Assembly: GCA_028571685.1 (NCBI GenBank)
Contig: CM053141.1
Coordinates: 53,194,333 to 53,258,332, forward strand
DNA: 64,000 bases
Direction of reading: 5' to 3'
Origin: Heterohyrax brucei
Taxonomy: Eukaryota > Chordata > Mammalia > Hyracoidea > Procaviidae
Shown: piece after piece, positions 31,263 through 42,655 of the stretch
How positions within the stretch are numbered: the first letter of the stretch is position 1
Layout: each line of letters starts with the position of its first letter
Translations under genes and position numbers: made by a program
Notes under the pieces: model-generated
Databases searched by the model: none
What the model was told of the DNA's origin: nothing
What the model saw: the letters and a program-made list of their open reading frames with translations, nothing else

Positions 31263-32656
31263 CACCATTAACCTGTCACTTTGCCACATGGTGGTAGCTT
31301 GCATGTTACTGTGATGCTGAAAGCTATGCCACTGATATTTCAAATACTAATGGTGATCTGGTACCAGTAGTTTTCCGTGGAACATTCAGACCGAGACAGA
31401 CTGGGCAGAAGGACCTGGTGGTCTACTTCCGGAAACGCTGGCCAGTGAAAACCTTATGGATAGTAGCAAAACATTATTATAATGAAATATGCAAAGACCT
31501 AGAGTTTAAAAATCTACAAGGAACCACATTCTTGACATTTCTCAAGCTGAGAGAACTAGAGAAAGAATTCAAGCACCAAGTAGCAATTTCAAAGGCTTTG
31601 ACTGGCAAAATATTGAAGGACACAGAAAGCATCGAGAGAAGATGTATCAACAAGCTGTACTGAAGGTACTGGCAAAACAAAACAAGACAAAACACCTAAA
31701 AATACCAAACAAACAAAAACCCACAAGGCTCCAGGAATTGACAGAAACCCAAGTGAGATATTTCAGCTGTGGTAGAGGTGTTCACTCATCTATGCCAAGA
31801 AATTTGAAAGACCGCAACCTGGCCAGTAGACTGGAAGAAATCCACATTTGTACCCATTTCAAAGACAGATGGTCGAAGAAAATGTAGAAATTATGAAACA
31901 ATATCATTACTATCACACATAAATAAAATTTTGCTGAAGATTATTGGAAAATGGTGGCAGCAGTATATTCACAGGGAACTACCAGATGTTCAAACCAGAT
32001 TCAGAAGAAAACATAGAATGAGGGATATTATTATGGATATCAGATAAATCCTGGCTGAAAGCACAGAATACCAGAAATATATTTACCTGTGTTTTATTGA
32101 CTATGCGAAGGCATTCAAGACTGTGTGGTTCATAGGAAGTTATTGATAAGCTTGTAAAGAATGACAATTTCAAACATTTAATTGTGTTCATGTGGGATTT
32201 GTACAGAGCTCAAGGAGCAGTCATTTGAACAGAACAGGGGGGTACTGAGAAGTTCAAAATCAAGGAAAGGTGTGCATTAGGATTGTATCCTTTCACCATA
32301 CTTAATCTGTATGCTTAATTATGGTGTTGGCAAAGAATATTGAGTATACCATAAACTGATAGAAGAGTGACCAAATCTACTGTGGAAGAAGTACAGCCAG
32401 AGTGCTTCTTGGAAGGGAGGACCGCAAGGCTTTATCTCATGTACTTCGGAAGGACATCATGCTTGGTAAAGTAGAAGGTTAATGAAAAAGAGGAAGACCC
32501 TTGTGGAGATGGACCGCACCAGTGGCCGCAACAGTGGGCCAAAACATAGCAATGGTGAGAGGATGGTGAAGGACAGGGCAGTATTGCGTTTGTTGCAACT
32601 AGGCTCTCTAGGATTTGAAACTCATTTGATGGCAGGTAGTAATAACAACACACAAA
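31263..32656 (+). mobile_element. RTE LINE, both ends present, internally deleted
   Basis: Has the 5' UTR (GGTGGTAGCTTGCATGTTAC, GATGCTGAAAGCTATGCC) and the 3' tail (GGCAGGTAGTAATAACAAC), yet is only about 1.4 kb against about 3.15 kb for the full-length copy. The endonuclease region is missing: 5' UTR jumps to AGCAAAACATTATTATAATG near 31,465. RT motifs follow in decayed form, including a CFIDYAKAF-like stretch near 32,090 (GTTTTATTGACTATGCGAAG). The segment with the YADD box is also gone: AATCTGTATGCTTAATTATG is fused directly to the GTGTTGGCAAAGAATATTG block. An A-rich insertion lies near 31,675-31,720. Dead element. Confidence 0.88.
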
Positions 32657-32897
32657 CCACTTAGAAATATTTTTTAAAAAATTATGCAATGTTCTCTTGT
32701 TTTCTTGTGTTGTATTCGGTGTAGAGAAAAAAGATAATCAGCTAAATCAAGTAGGGCAAAAGCTATGAAATCAGTTTGTGGGGTAGGGCACACAATATAC
32801 TTGAGATGTAACTGGTAGAAACTGCTTACCTCTTAAGTATTTAAAGGTAAGGTCTACATATGGATACATACATCTTGAGGATTTTATGAACTCTCAC

Positions 32898-33240
32898 ATG
32901 AGACAGACTGCATCTTACGTACTTTGAACATGTTGTCAGAAGGGCTCAGTCCCCGGGGAAGGTATTGGCCAAACAAACAAACAAACAAACAGAAATACCC
33001 ACCTCTGCACAAATACCAAAAAAACAAAGCAAACAAACAAAAAACTCACAAGCCTCCAGGAGTTGACAGAATACCAAATAAGATGTGTTAACAGTGGTAG
33101 AGGTGTTTACGTGGTAGAGTGGAGAGTCAGTGACAAAGAGGAAGACCCCCAAGAAGATAAGTGGACACATTCTGTTGTGATAGGGTCCCGGTGAGTCAGA
33201 ACCAACTTGATGTCACCTAACAATAACAAAGACAATAAAT
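32898..33240 (+). mobile_element. RTE LINE, rearranged short copy
   Basis: Pieces appear out of the normal order: a 3'-region block (CATCTTACGTACTTTGAACA, CAGAAGGGCTCAGTCCC), then an AAAC tract, then an RT-proximal block (CTCCAGGAGTTGACAGAATAC, AGTGGTAGAGGTGTT), then the 3' end (AAAGAGGAAGACCCCCAAG, TCACCTAACAATAACAAAG). The RT-proximal block shares its A-rich insertion and a short deletion with the element 1.3 kb upstream. Confidence 0.75.
32968..32992 (+). repeat. AAAC tetranucleotide repeat
   Basis: About six units of AAAC inside the rearranged RTE; probably expanded from an A-rich tail. Confidence 0.9.
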
Positions 33241-33537
33241 CAGACAGAAATAATCTGCTATTTTCAAACCACTGTGGTAAATTATACGAAAGGATTGTGA
33301 CATACAGGATGCCTGGGAGCATAAAGCAGGATCTTCTAAGAATTTAAACAGGACTTCTTAGAGGCAATAGAGCTCAGCTTAGTCTAAAAGTGTAGTCAGT
33401 AGAAGAAAGATCTTAAGTGAAAAGCAGGAATTTTCTTGCTGTTTGCAGGAGTGCAAAGAGTTAAATGGTTAGCCTGTCAAGTACCAGGGAGAGGATAAGT
33501 TTAGAAAGCAGCAGCCTAGGAATAGGGGCTGGTCAGG

Positions 33538-33746
33538 CCCAAACCAGTTACCACTGAGTAGATTCTGACTTGTGGTGACCCCATGTGTCCCAGAGTAGAA
33601 CTGTGCTCCGTAGAGTTGTCCGTGACAGACTTTCCTCAAGTAGTTTGATGGTCCTTTGTTGTAAGGAGCCTCGGAGTGGATGCAAACCTCTAAGGCTTGG
33701 TTAACAGTCAAATATATTAGCTCTTCTCTCCACCCGGTGGCTCCAG
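33538..33746 (-). mobile_element. AfroSINE-related SINE, longest form
   Basis: Antisense: AAACCAGTTACCACTGAG, GTGACCCCATGTGTCCCAG, then TCCTTTGTTGTAAGGAGCC, AGTGGATGCAAACCTC, CACCCGGTGGCTCCAG. It resembles the forms at 18.8 and 61.9 kb and is older-looking than its neighbour. Confidence 0.8.
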
Positions 33747-33752
33747 TCAAGT

Positions 33753-33922
33753 CCACACCAAAACCAATTGCTGTTGGGTAGATTTTGACTCAGAGATACC
33801 CCACAGGGTTTCCAAAGCTGTAAATCTCTACAGAAGCAGACTGCCACATCTTTCTCCCACAGAACCGCTGAATTTTCAGTTAGACACTGAGCACCTTGGT
33901 CACTTTACTAACAGGGCTCCTG
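33753..33922 (-). mobile_element. AfroSINE, long form
   Basis: Antisense: CACCAAAACCAATTGCTG, ACAGGGTTTCCAAAGCTG, GAAGCAGACTGCCACATCTT, TAACAGGGCTCCTGG. It begins a few bases after the previous SINE, giving a tail-to-head pair. Confidence 0.88.
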
Positions 33923-34350
33923 GTCTAGTCAGATCAGAGGGGATCTTATATCCATCTTGTACAGTTTGGAATTTTAATGGGGACATTAATTTTTTGGGGG
34001 GAGTAGGGTATACTCAAACTTGTATTTTAATCAGAGATCTGAGCTAGGAGACAGGGGAATTGAGGACTCTTTAGGACTTGGTGGAAGAGTCAGTTTTTGG
34101 TGATGTAGATATTTTTTTATTTTGGTTTTAATTCCCTATGGAATACACAAATGGAACACACATGAATTTGTATTTGTTTCTTCGAGTAGCGTTCATAAGC
34201 TTGGCTAGTATATATTCAACATTAGTAACACTCTAAAGCAGTTATTTCTTGTAACCTTTTTCACTGTATGCATAATATACCTTCCTAAAGAGACCATAAG
34301 CTAATTTTGAGCAGAAACTAAGAACACTTTAATCTCTTAAAATGCTCAGA
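33923..34350. other. Unassigned
   Basis: No gene or dispersed repeat recognised. Confidence 0.45.
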
Positions 34351-34507
34351 ACCAAATTCATTGCCATCTAGTTGATTGCAATCTATAATCACCCAATAAG
34401 ACAGAGCAGAAATGCCCCATAGGGTTTCTAAGGAGTGATTGGTAGATTTGAACTGCTGACGTTTTGGTTAGCAGCCAAGCTCTTAACCACTGTGCAACCA
34501 GGGCTCC
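34351..34507 (-). mobile_element. AfroSINE, full length
   Basis: Antisense: CCAAATTCATTGCCATCTAG, CCCATAGGGTTTCTAAGG, TTTTGGTTAGCAGCCAAGC, GTGCAACCAGGGCTCC. AATGC occurs on both sides and may be a remnant target duplication. Confidence 0.9.
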
Positions 34508-37127
34508 AATGCATAGCACAGGCTTTCACTGAATATCTGCCAGTTGATTGCGTTCACTTAACTCAAAACCTAAAATAGTATATTTTTGGAAAAATACATA
34601 ATTTCTAGGAAATGCAATAATATAATCCTATCCCAGAGCCTTTGGAGAGTACAGTCTTCAGTATCCATGCCATAGGAATTAGGTATAGTTGAAACTCTCT
34701 TATAATTTGTTCCTTTGCGTTCTTTGGTCCCTTAGCCTCTGTAATTGGTATCTTGGATAGAGGACTTTTATGACAAATTTTGATCTATGAGAATGATGGC
34801 AAACGTATTTCCTTTGCCCTACATTGCTATTTCTATTGATACACACAGTCCAATTGGGCACCTAGCTATAGTCTTCCTGTTTCTTGTCCTAGATTTCTCC
34901 TCTGACTTGACAGTCTCTAGCTGTCTGTTGATTTATTTAAATAGACAGAATTACTTAGACGGGGATTATTTTCTAGAAATAGCTCTTTTTCTCCTCAGGA
35001 GACTTTAAAATTCAATTCACAAAAGTATGACTTTACATTCTTTATGAAGAATATGAGCCTGTGCTTTTTCATATAAAGGGCAAACGAATTTAGTTTCCTA
35101 TATGAATTTATATGCAGGGCTTTGAGCACATTGAGAAGAGGAATTTTACAGGTGGGAAACATGAACCAACTTTATATCTACAAATTAATCTCCTAATAGT
35201 TGCAAATACCTTGAGATATATATATACATGTACATATATATGCATATATATGTATATATATATATAGTGTTAGTAGAAACTAAATATACTGAAGAACACT
35301 TGAAGAAATAGCAGAGTAACAGGACTACCTCATGCTTAAATTTGCTTATTCTAACTCCTGAAATTTACTACCGTAATTGTGAATTTAATGTGCTTTTATT
35401 TATGCTAGTTCTTGTGGTTAAGAACTCAGATATAAGCAAATTTACTTGAATAAAGAACTTCCCAGAATCACAGTCAACAGTAAGTTGCAGTGACATAGCA
35501 ATAACTAATTCAGTGAGTTTAACTTAGGTGAGTTATTTAAACCTACAGTGTCTTTTTTGTCTCTTCTAACAAGTAGAAAAAGAATGAATCCGTATTTAAA
35601 GCTTGCTATTCAGAACTGCTGGTGAATATTTAATTAATTAATATATAATTTATGCTCCAGCTACTTCTAAAGCAGCTTAAGCTAAAATTCACTGTGGGAG
35701 TGGGGTGGGAATAAGTTCTAAATATAGTTTGAATAAATGGACTGAACAGTGAAAAAGAATTCGATATGGACAATGCATACTCACAGTACACATAAAAATT
35801 CATGTTTCTATTTGGTATAAAGGTTGAAAGCACTGAAAATCTACCTTCCAGTTTTATCGATTTTTACAACTATTGGTAAATCTAATATTTTTTATTTTCT
35901 CCAATACTCTGCTTGACTCCAGTTTTTTTTTTCTTTATTTTAATGAACACTGCAGAATAATTTCTATACTTCTACAAAGGCTATAAATGAGAAAAACAAA
36001 GCTATTGCTTAATACAATAAAAAATAATTTACTTGAAATCTCAAAATCAAATTCATTCTTTATGTAACAAGAGGGAAGACAGGAGGCTTAAGTATGAGTA
36101 GTATCTTTTTAAACTGTAATGTCATGTGGTCATGGTCATATATTTCTAATTGTGTAACTTGGCTGTGTACTCAGGAGAACATCACTTAGAGGTCCTTGTC
36201 CTGAGCATTTTGATTTTCAAAAAATATATGAGTCTCCTTTAAAAGCTTTCAGGCTTCAGCTTTGGGGTAGTAAATCAAGTATACCTGAGTATGCATTATA
36301 ACTGTCTAATCCATGAAAGTGATACCGTGTTTGTTTTGAGATATTTGATTCCCTGTTAAATACTTTAAAATGGAAGTTTCTCTCTGGCTGTGTGGTGTAC
36401 GGGTACTTAATATCTAAGAGGATTCACTTGTCATGAATGTATTTAGAGGGTCTTAAAATACTCCTTTGGAGCAGAGTATGAAGACTAGTCCATTCATTGC
36501 CCATCTCTAAAAGGTAAAGGTTGGCAATTACAATGTATCATGAGGGACCATATATTTCTCCTTCTGTCTAGTTTCAGTTTGCAAGTGCATTCAGATGATG
36601 TTAGAAGGAGATACTGTGAAACAGTAGGCTTATATACTGCCTACTAGCTTTTAGGATGCAGCTCAAAGTGGAAGTAGCTGAGGAGAAGCCTCAATAGATT
36701 GCATAGAATTCTTTCATTAGGCAGAATGCACTCTTTAAAAACTATCCCTTCATATATATACCATATATAAAGAGAGACAGTTTTCTTCTGCCATTAAGAA
36801 ATATCCCACGTAAGAGAATATTGATATGGTAAAATAAAACATATTTATACATTAAAAATAAACATAAAGCAAGGACAAACTTAAAAATAAGATATAAGTA
36901 TATAATAAACACAATTTGTGTTCAAGCAATAACACAGCATGCTAAATTAGAGATGAACGAGCGCATTGTAGAAATTCATGAATTGCGAATTACCCTAACT
37001 AAATTTGAAATTTAAGTTTGTGACAAACCTCTACTTTTCAGCTACCTTGATTTTTCACTTTGAAGCAGTGTCCATATTTTTATGTCTGTTTTTAGCGTAT
37101 ATCCAAATTTTACCTTCAGTATAAATT
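34508..37127. other. Unassigned AT-rich sequence, no repeats seen
   Basis: The longest stretch in the window without a recognisable element. It includes a TATATG-type tract near 35,216-35,268 and T-rich patches near 35,920. No open frame shows a known domain. Confidence 0.5.
35216..35268. repeat. TATA/CATG alternating tract
   Basis: Alternating pyrimidine-purine steps (ATATATATACATGTACATAT...), self-complementary in places and so capable of hairpin formation. Confidence 0.85.
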
Positions 37128-37312
37128 AAGGATCCTAGTGGTGTGAAGATTGAGGCGCTCAGCTGTTGACTGAAGTGGTGCTGCTAACTGAAAAACCAGC
37201 AGTTTGAACTCACCAGTGTTCTGCAGGAGAAAGCCGTGGCAGTCCACTTCCGTGGGAATGATAGCCTTCAAAACCCTGTGGGTTAGTTGTGTTCTGTTCT
37301 ATTGTGACTGTA
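37128..37312 (+). mobile_element. AfroSINE, long form
   Basis: GATCCTAGTGGTGTGAAG, GCTGCTAACTGAAAAACCAG, GCAGGAGAAAGCCGTGGCAG, AATGATAGCCTTCAAAACCC. The GAGAAAG...GGCAGTC segment marks the long form. The tail is decayed. Confidence 0.85.
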
Positions 37313-37406
37313 AGAGGGCAGTCAGTTTCTTTTTCTTTTTTTTTTTTTTTAACAATTATTCCAACAGAATTTATTAAATGCCTTCTAAACATTGGGTTCT
37401 ACTGTA

Positions 37407-37570
37407 TTGTTGTTGTTAGGTGCTGTTGAGTCAGATCCAACTCAACAACCCTGTGTCGAACAGCATGAGACACTTGCAGGACTCTGCTGCCCTCACAATC
37501 ACCGTTACCCTTGAGCCTATTGTTAGAAGCCACTGTGTCACTCCATCTCCTTGAGAGCCTCCCTTTTTTT
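37407..37570 (-). mobile_element. RTE LINE 3' end fragment
   Basis: Antisense: TTGTTGTTAGGTGCTGTTGA, CGAACAGCATGAGACACTTG, GTTAGAAGCCACTGTGTCAC, then T-rich. A very short 5'-truncated insertion. Confidence 0.85.
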
Positions 37571-37589
37571 CACTGGGTTCTGATTTAGG

Positions 37590-38740
37590 TATTAGGAAAA
37601 CAGTCTTGAATTAGAGATTCATTATTTGAAAATAGTTCTGAAGTACCTGTTTTATGCCTTTGATTCGTTCTAGGTCCTAGGGATATAATTGGGGAAAAAA
37701 GTATAAACTTCCAGTCCTAATAGGTGTGCATATGGGGAAGGCAGAAAATGTAGTTAGATAGCAATAATCATACAAGAAGAAAAAAAAGGCAAGGAAAAGG
37801 CATAGGGAGTGGGTGGTCATATGCTGAGCATGTTTGCGATTTTCATAGGGTAGTTAGGGATGTCTTCATGGCATTTGAATAAAGACCTGGAAAGAGATGT
37901 TGTTAGGGAGTGAGGCATGAAGAGAACGTGAATGAAGACCTCCCTGAGGAAGGAGCATCTTGATCAATTTCTATGTAGGGAAGAGAGTCAGCAGTATAGT
38001 GACTGTCTGTTGTTATCAGGAGCCATTCAAGTGGTTCCAACTCATAGCAACCTTACGGACCATCGAATGAAGCACTGTCCAGTCCTGCACCATCATATAG
38101 TTCTGCTTACCCTTGAGCCCGTGGTTTCAGCTGCTGTGTCAGTCCGTCTCATTGACGGTCTTTGTCTTTTTCAGTGACCCTTCTACTTCACCAGCGTGGT
38201 ATGTTTCTCCAGGAACTGATCGCTTCTGACAACATGCCCCACATGTTTGAGATGTAGTCTCACCGTCTTTGCTTCTAAGGAGTCTTCTGGTTGTACTTCC
38301 TCCAAGACAGATTTGTTGTTTCTTTTGGAAGTCCGTGATGCATTCAAGATTGTGTGCCAGTACCAAAATTCAAAGACGTCAATTCTTCTTTAGTCTTCCT
38401 TATTCATTGCCTAGGGATAGGAATATTTTAGGTAGAGGATTTTAGGATGTTTATACTACCTGCTTCATTTATCTGAAGTATTCCAATCTGAGGTTGTCAT
38501 CAGCTAGCTTTCCATGAAGAAATTGAAGTGTATTGAAGGCTAGTGTAAGGAATTTACATTTTATTCTAAGATGAGTAGGAATGAGTTAGTGAAATGTTTT
38601 AAGAGGTCACTTTGACCGCTGTGTAGAGAATGAACTTAGAAAAAAGACAGAAATAGAAGCAAGAGACCCAATTAGAAACGAATTTCCATAACCCAGGCAA
38701 AATTGCTGGTGACATGTCATAGAGTAGCTGTGGGAAAAGA
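37590..38740 (+). repeat. Ancient interspersed repeat, split by an RTE
   Basis: Left part (to about 38,005): TTCTAGGTCCTAGGGATATA, ATTTGAATAAAGACCTGGAA, then a region rich in GAGGAAGGAGC. Right part (from about 38,415): GGAATTTACATTTTATTCTA, TTAAGAGGTCACTTTGACCG, CTGTGTAGAGAATGAAC. The two parts keep the order of a long ancient mammalian repeat whose family name I cannot give with confidence. The RTE tail inserted between them is younger. Confidence 0.5.
38006..38414 (-). mobile_element. RTE LINE 3' end, 5'-truncated
   Basis: Antisense: CTGTTGTTATCAGGAGCC, GAATGAAGCACTGTCCAGTC, CACCAGCGTGGTATG, CTTCCTCCAAGACAGATTTG, TAGTCTTCCTTATTCATTGC. About 410 bp. It lies within the ancient repeat. Confidence 0.9.
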
Positions 38741-38821
38741 GAAAAAGATAGCATTATTTTATTTAAATAAAAGCATTTAAGTTAACATTTAAAATTAATC
38801 TTCACAGTAACTTTCAGTAGT

Positions 38822-39055
38822 AAAAAGTAGTTGGCATTTCTTGAGCCCTGTTTCCCAAGTATTGCGATAAGCACTGTGTAAACAGTAATTTGCCTATTTT
38901 CACAGCAATACAATGTCATACAGTAATTAGCCCATTTTACAGATGAGAAAACTGAACTTTAGAGGGGTACTTTAATTTTCCCAGATTATACACAGCTAGG
39001 ATATAATTGCAGTTGTACGTCTAACATGGTATGCTCATTCAAAACATGCTTTCAG
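38822..39055 (-). mobile_element. MIR SINE, minus strand
   Basis: Antisense MIR blocks in order: GGCATTTCTTGAGCCCTG, GATAAGCACTGTGTAAAC, CCATTTTACAGATGAGAAAA, CTGAACTTTAGAGGGG, ACACAGCTAGGATATAATTG. The CATTTTACAGATGAG core is diagnostic. Mammal-wide family, so older than the AfroSINEs. Confidence 0.8.
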
Positions 39056-39959
39056 TCCTCACTTTGTGGTCTTTTAAAGTGACCGTGTTTTATCTTCGGC
39101 GCTTGGCAACGCAGCAGTCTACATTTGAGGCTTTGTAACAATACTGTTCACTAGCTATAATCTGTTCTTACAACTTGAGATCAAGCAAAGAGAGGGAAAA
39201 GGACTAGATAATCCCAAAAGTCCTTTCCAGCAAATGTCTATGCAGTTTTATTTTCTCAGGCCAGTTATCTCCTTCAATCTGACCAAGCCGAGACCTGTTT
39301 GGTTCCCCCCTCCCCACCTAATTCCATATAAATTCTTGTGCAGAAACTTTTTTATTGTCATTGTGGATGGAAATCTAGGGAAGCCGTAGTCGACTCTCTT
39401 TGATAAATGTAAATTTAGGGTTCCCAAATTTCAGTCTTTCTGAAGACTGAATCATAATCATCAGTCTTTCTCTACCATTTCCCTCCATCAGACTTTCTCT
39501 ACCATTTCTCCCCTGGCAAATTCTAAGAGATAAATATATCCTTAGATTTGTGGAGATATTTTACACATGCAGAAGCAAGCAATCCAGTAAAATGTTTCAT
39601 GATTTAGTCAATCTCTATTTTGAGATAATGTTCTAAGATAGAAATTCGGTAAAGTCCATGCCTTAGGGAAATGAATGGAGGCCCTAAGCTTCTGCTTCTC
39701 CTTAACTGCCGTGCATGTTGGACAGAACAGTGACTACTAACGAAGACAGACTCTAATGCAAAAAGAAGAACACTGGATTTGGAGTGAGAAGATGTGAATT
39801 TAGGATAATAAAGAGATGATCTACATCACACTTAACCAATGGCCTGTAACTGAATGGGCACTTTTTGCTCATAGTTCCTTGGTGGCCCTGCTGTCACCTC
39901 CATATTATAGATAAAGAGTGTGAAGTTTATAGAAAGTAAGGGGCTTGGCAAAAGACATA
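39056..39959. other. Unassigned, with a possible MIR remnant
   Basis: TTATAGATAAAGAGTGTGAAG and AAGTAAGGGGCTTGGCAAAA near 39,905-39,950 look like an antisense MIR core. The rest is not recognised. Confidence 0.4.
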
Positions 39960-40504
39960 TGAGGTCTGCAGTTAAGTCCACGAAATTAATTGTTCCAAGT
40001 GCTATGTAACTCCTTACTGAATGTCACTATGGTCACCTTCAAAGTACTCCCCTTGGGAAGCTATGCACTGATGCCATCCCCTAGTGTACCCTTTAGAGCA
40101 ATTTTGGAACTCTTTCTGGAATGGCCACTGTACATGGAGGCCCAGTGGTAGGTTCTCCACCTTAATTTTATAATTGTCTGTGAGGGAGTTTTTAGCCAGT
40201 AAACAAATAATTGTTTTGGAATACCCTCCCTACTCACCTGATCTGGCCCCAGTGACATTTTTCTTTACCCAGTGATAAAGGAAGGCATTTTGATGACATT
40301 CAGGACATAAGAGTAATATGACAGCTCTGATGGCCACTCCAGAAAAAGAGTTCTAAAATTGCTTTGAAAGGTAGATTAGACAATGACATCAGTGCATAGC
40401 TTCCCAAGGGAAGTACTTGAAGGTAACCATAGTGATATTCAGCAATGTGGTATAAAATAGCACTTTTTCTAGGATGAGTTCGCGAACTTAATTGGCAGTC
40501 CTCT
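39960..40504 (+). mobile_element. Fold-back mariner element, copy B
   Basis: The left arm (to about 40,126) is an inverted copy of the right arm (from about 40,332); loop about 205 bp. The arms match over CCCCTTGGGAAGCTATGC, TTTTGGAACTCTTTCTGG and their complements. The loop and right arm encode the transposase C-terminus on the plus strand: FLASKQIIVLEYPPYSPDLAP, and then a one-base loss disrupts the following SDFF motif. The SPDLAP block holds the third catalytic Asp of mariner-type DD34D enzymes. The right terminus GAACTTAATTGGCAG is recognisable. Not functional: no N-terminal or central catalytic domain. Confidence 0.9.
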
Positions 40505-40825
40505 GGACACTAGCAGCTGATGAGCGTTTGAATCAACCTAGCTTAACTTACAGACTGCTGTAACTATTGGGCTATACTGCCTGCTTCTCCTACCTGTCTT
40601 TACATCCCATTAGGATGGTTTTAAAATCTCCATTTATTGAAGGAGGATTAACCAGAATGCCCTGTGCATCAGACCGTTCTATTTATTTTTGTTTTATAAT
40701 TTCTCTCATCATCCAGGCTCAAATCTCTATCCAGCAACAGTATTCCCACTGGACTGATTCTGTAAACTGGAGTTCCTGGGCTCAAGAGTGTGGATATTAT
40801 TAGGAGTCTGCTAATGCTTGTTGTG
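40505..40825. other. Unassigned
   Basis: No element recognised. A 78-codon plus-strand frame has no identifiable domain. Confidence 0.4.
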
Positions 40826-41018
40826 GTTACTGTTAGGTGCTGTTAAGTTGATGCTGACTACATGACAGGGTAGAATTGCCCCATAGAGTTTCCTAGGCTG
40901 TAATCTTTATGTAGTCAGATTGCCAGATCATATTTCTCTCAGAGCAACTGGATGAGTTTGAACTGTTGATGCTTTGGTTAGTAGCTAAATGCTTAATCAT
41001 GGTGCTCCCAGGGCTCCT
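40826..41018 (-). mobile_element. AfroSINE, long form
   Basis: Antisense: GTTAGGTGCTGTTAAGTTG, AGAGTTTCCTAGGCTGTAAT, CAGATTGCCAGATCATATTT, GGTGCTCCCAGGGCTCC. Confidence 0.88.
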
Positions 41019-41784
41019 TATCTGATAATCATTACTGCTAAACTGAGGAAGATAATGTGTGAGTCAATTTTGTAAGCTGTAAACAACTCTGTATGTGACT
41101 TTCTTTTTTTTAAAAAAGGTAATTTTTGAAAAGCTTAGTCCTTTTGGTACCATGAAGCCCATTTCTTGCTGATAGTCATTTGCCATTCATATAAATAGAA
41201 AGTGCATGAGCAAAGGGTCAGAGTTTGTGTATTCCTTCAGATCATGTCAATTAAGACAGCATGAGATTATTTTGTGTGGGAAGAAAATCGTTCTTTACAT
41301 TTCTTTAGTCTCATAAATATAATAGAAAGAAATGTCAAATAATCAATCGTTTAATATACCACCCTATCTTTATTCCCATACAAAGAATGTTACGTATTTC
41401 AAACCATTTGAAATGGACCTTCCCTTAATGAGCTATCATTTCAATAGGCTGGAACTCCCTAAATGACCAGCATATACATGATCACAATTTTTTCAAGTGT
41501 ACTACTGTCAATCTTGTGATGTAATAAAAATGTTTTGCGCTGTCAAATATAGTTTACCAGTAATTTTCATGAGTTCCACCTGCCAAAACTTTGACCCTAA
41601 AAGTGTTTGTACATTGCCTGAAGCTTCATCTAGGAAGTCTGAATAGTCTTTTCTCACTGCCTTTCTTTCTCAGTGGTCAAGAGACAGTTCTAAAGCTCTA
41701 GGGAGGGCTGAGGACTTTTATGATGACCCAAATCTGTTGATGATCATTCGAGTTTAATGCAGTGTCTTAAAGAAGGAGCACTGT
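41019..41784. other. Unassigned AT-rich sequence
   Basis: No gene or dispersed repeat recognised. Confidence 0.45.
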
Positions 41785-42030
41785 GTTACGTAATGGTTAT
41801 AGCATGTACATTGAACTTAACAGACCTAATTTAAATCTCTTCCCTGAAGGTTATTAGTTGTATGAACCTGGTGAGTTACTTCATTTTTTTTCTTCTCTAA
41901 AGAGGAGATTTGCATTAGTAATGACTTTATAGCATTCTTATAAGAAGTCAATGAATTAATATCAGTGATCATAAATTAGATACTTAGCTCAGTATTCAAT
42001 ACATCATTTATAATCAATTGTATTATACCT
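41785..42030 (+). mobile_element. MIR SINE, plus strand
   Basis: Sense MIR order: TAATGGTTATAGCATG, ACAGACCTAATTTAAATC, TGAACCTGGTGAGTTACTTC, then a weak 'atctgtaaaatggg' equivalent and GATACTTAGCTCAGTATTCA. Highly diverged. Confidence 0.65.
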
Positions 42031-42235
42031 TGTTGATAACTGGTAGCTCTGGGTCCAAAAGTAGTTCAGTATCTGCTTAGCAACTCTTGAATTCACACAA
42101 AGATTCAAGAATTCATATTTATTAGCAGTGTCAGTTGCTTGCTAGAGCATTCCGAGGACAGCTCCACTCACCGTGAGAATCTAAGATACTTTTATCTTAA
42201 TAGGATCTCCATATTCTTTTAGTCAAAACTCTCTT

Positions 42236-42345
42236 TTTACAGATGTAAACCTCTGGACTAGGGAAACAAGGGCCCAGCTGGTTAATAGCAGAGCCAGGAC
42301 TAGAACTCAGGTCATTGGCTGAGAAACAGTGCTATCAATGTTTTT
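42236..42345 (-). mobile_element. MIR SINE fragment, minus strand
   Basis: TTTTACAGATGTAAACCTC, AACAAGGGCCCAGCTGGTTA, AGAGCCAGGACTAGAACTCA. Antisense MIR core with its typical 'cagagccaggactagaactc' end. Confidence 0.6.
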
Positions 42346-42499
42346 AATACATTGATCTCCCAGTTTGTACTCTACCACAACTTTATTCCTAGTGTAGAAG
42401 TACTACAGTCAGAATAATGTCCTCATCCAGATGTTCAGTGGTGGTTTGTTCAGAGGTAGACTGATGGACACGTTGGTTTGATTTCCAGCCGGTACTCCT

Positions 42500-42655
42500 G
42501 AAGCACAGCTGCCATTGGTCTGTCAGTGAAGGCTTGTATGTTGCTATGATGCCAAACAAGTTCCAGTGTAATGTCTATATTAAGACTTATAGAGAAGGGC
42601 TTGGCGACACACTTGGTGAAACGTCAACCAGTCAAAGCCCTGTTGATCACAATAG
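42500..42655 (+). mobile_element. RTE 5' UTR-like fragment
   Basis: CCATTGGTCTGTCAGTGAAGG, CTTGTATGTTGCTATGATGC, GGTGAAACGTCAACCAGTCA. It parallels the 5' UTRs at 16.2 and 31.3 kb but lacks any coding sequence after it. An MLT1-type LTR follows immediately. Confidence 0.5.

Noticed and set aside
32960..33040. Short repeats with spacers that could suggest a CRISPR-like array
   Set aside because: Simple AAAC tract and an A-rich RTE insertion; eukaryotic DNA, no regular direct repeats with unique spacers.
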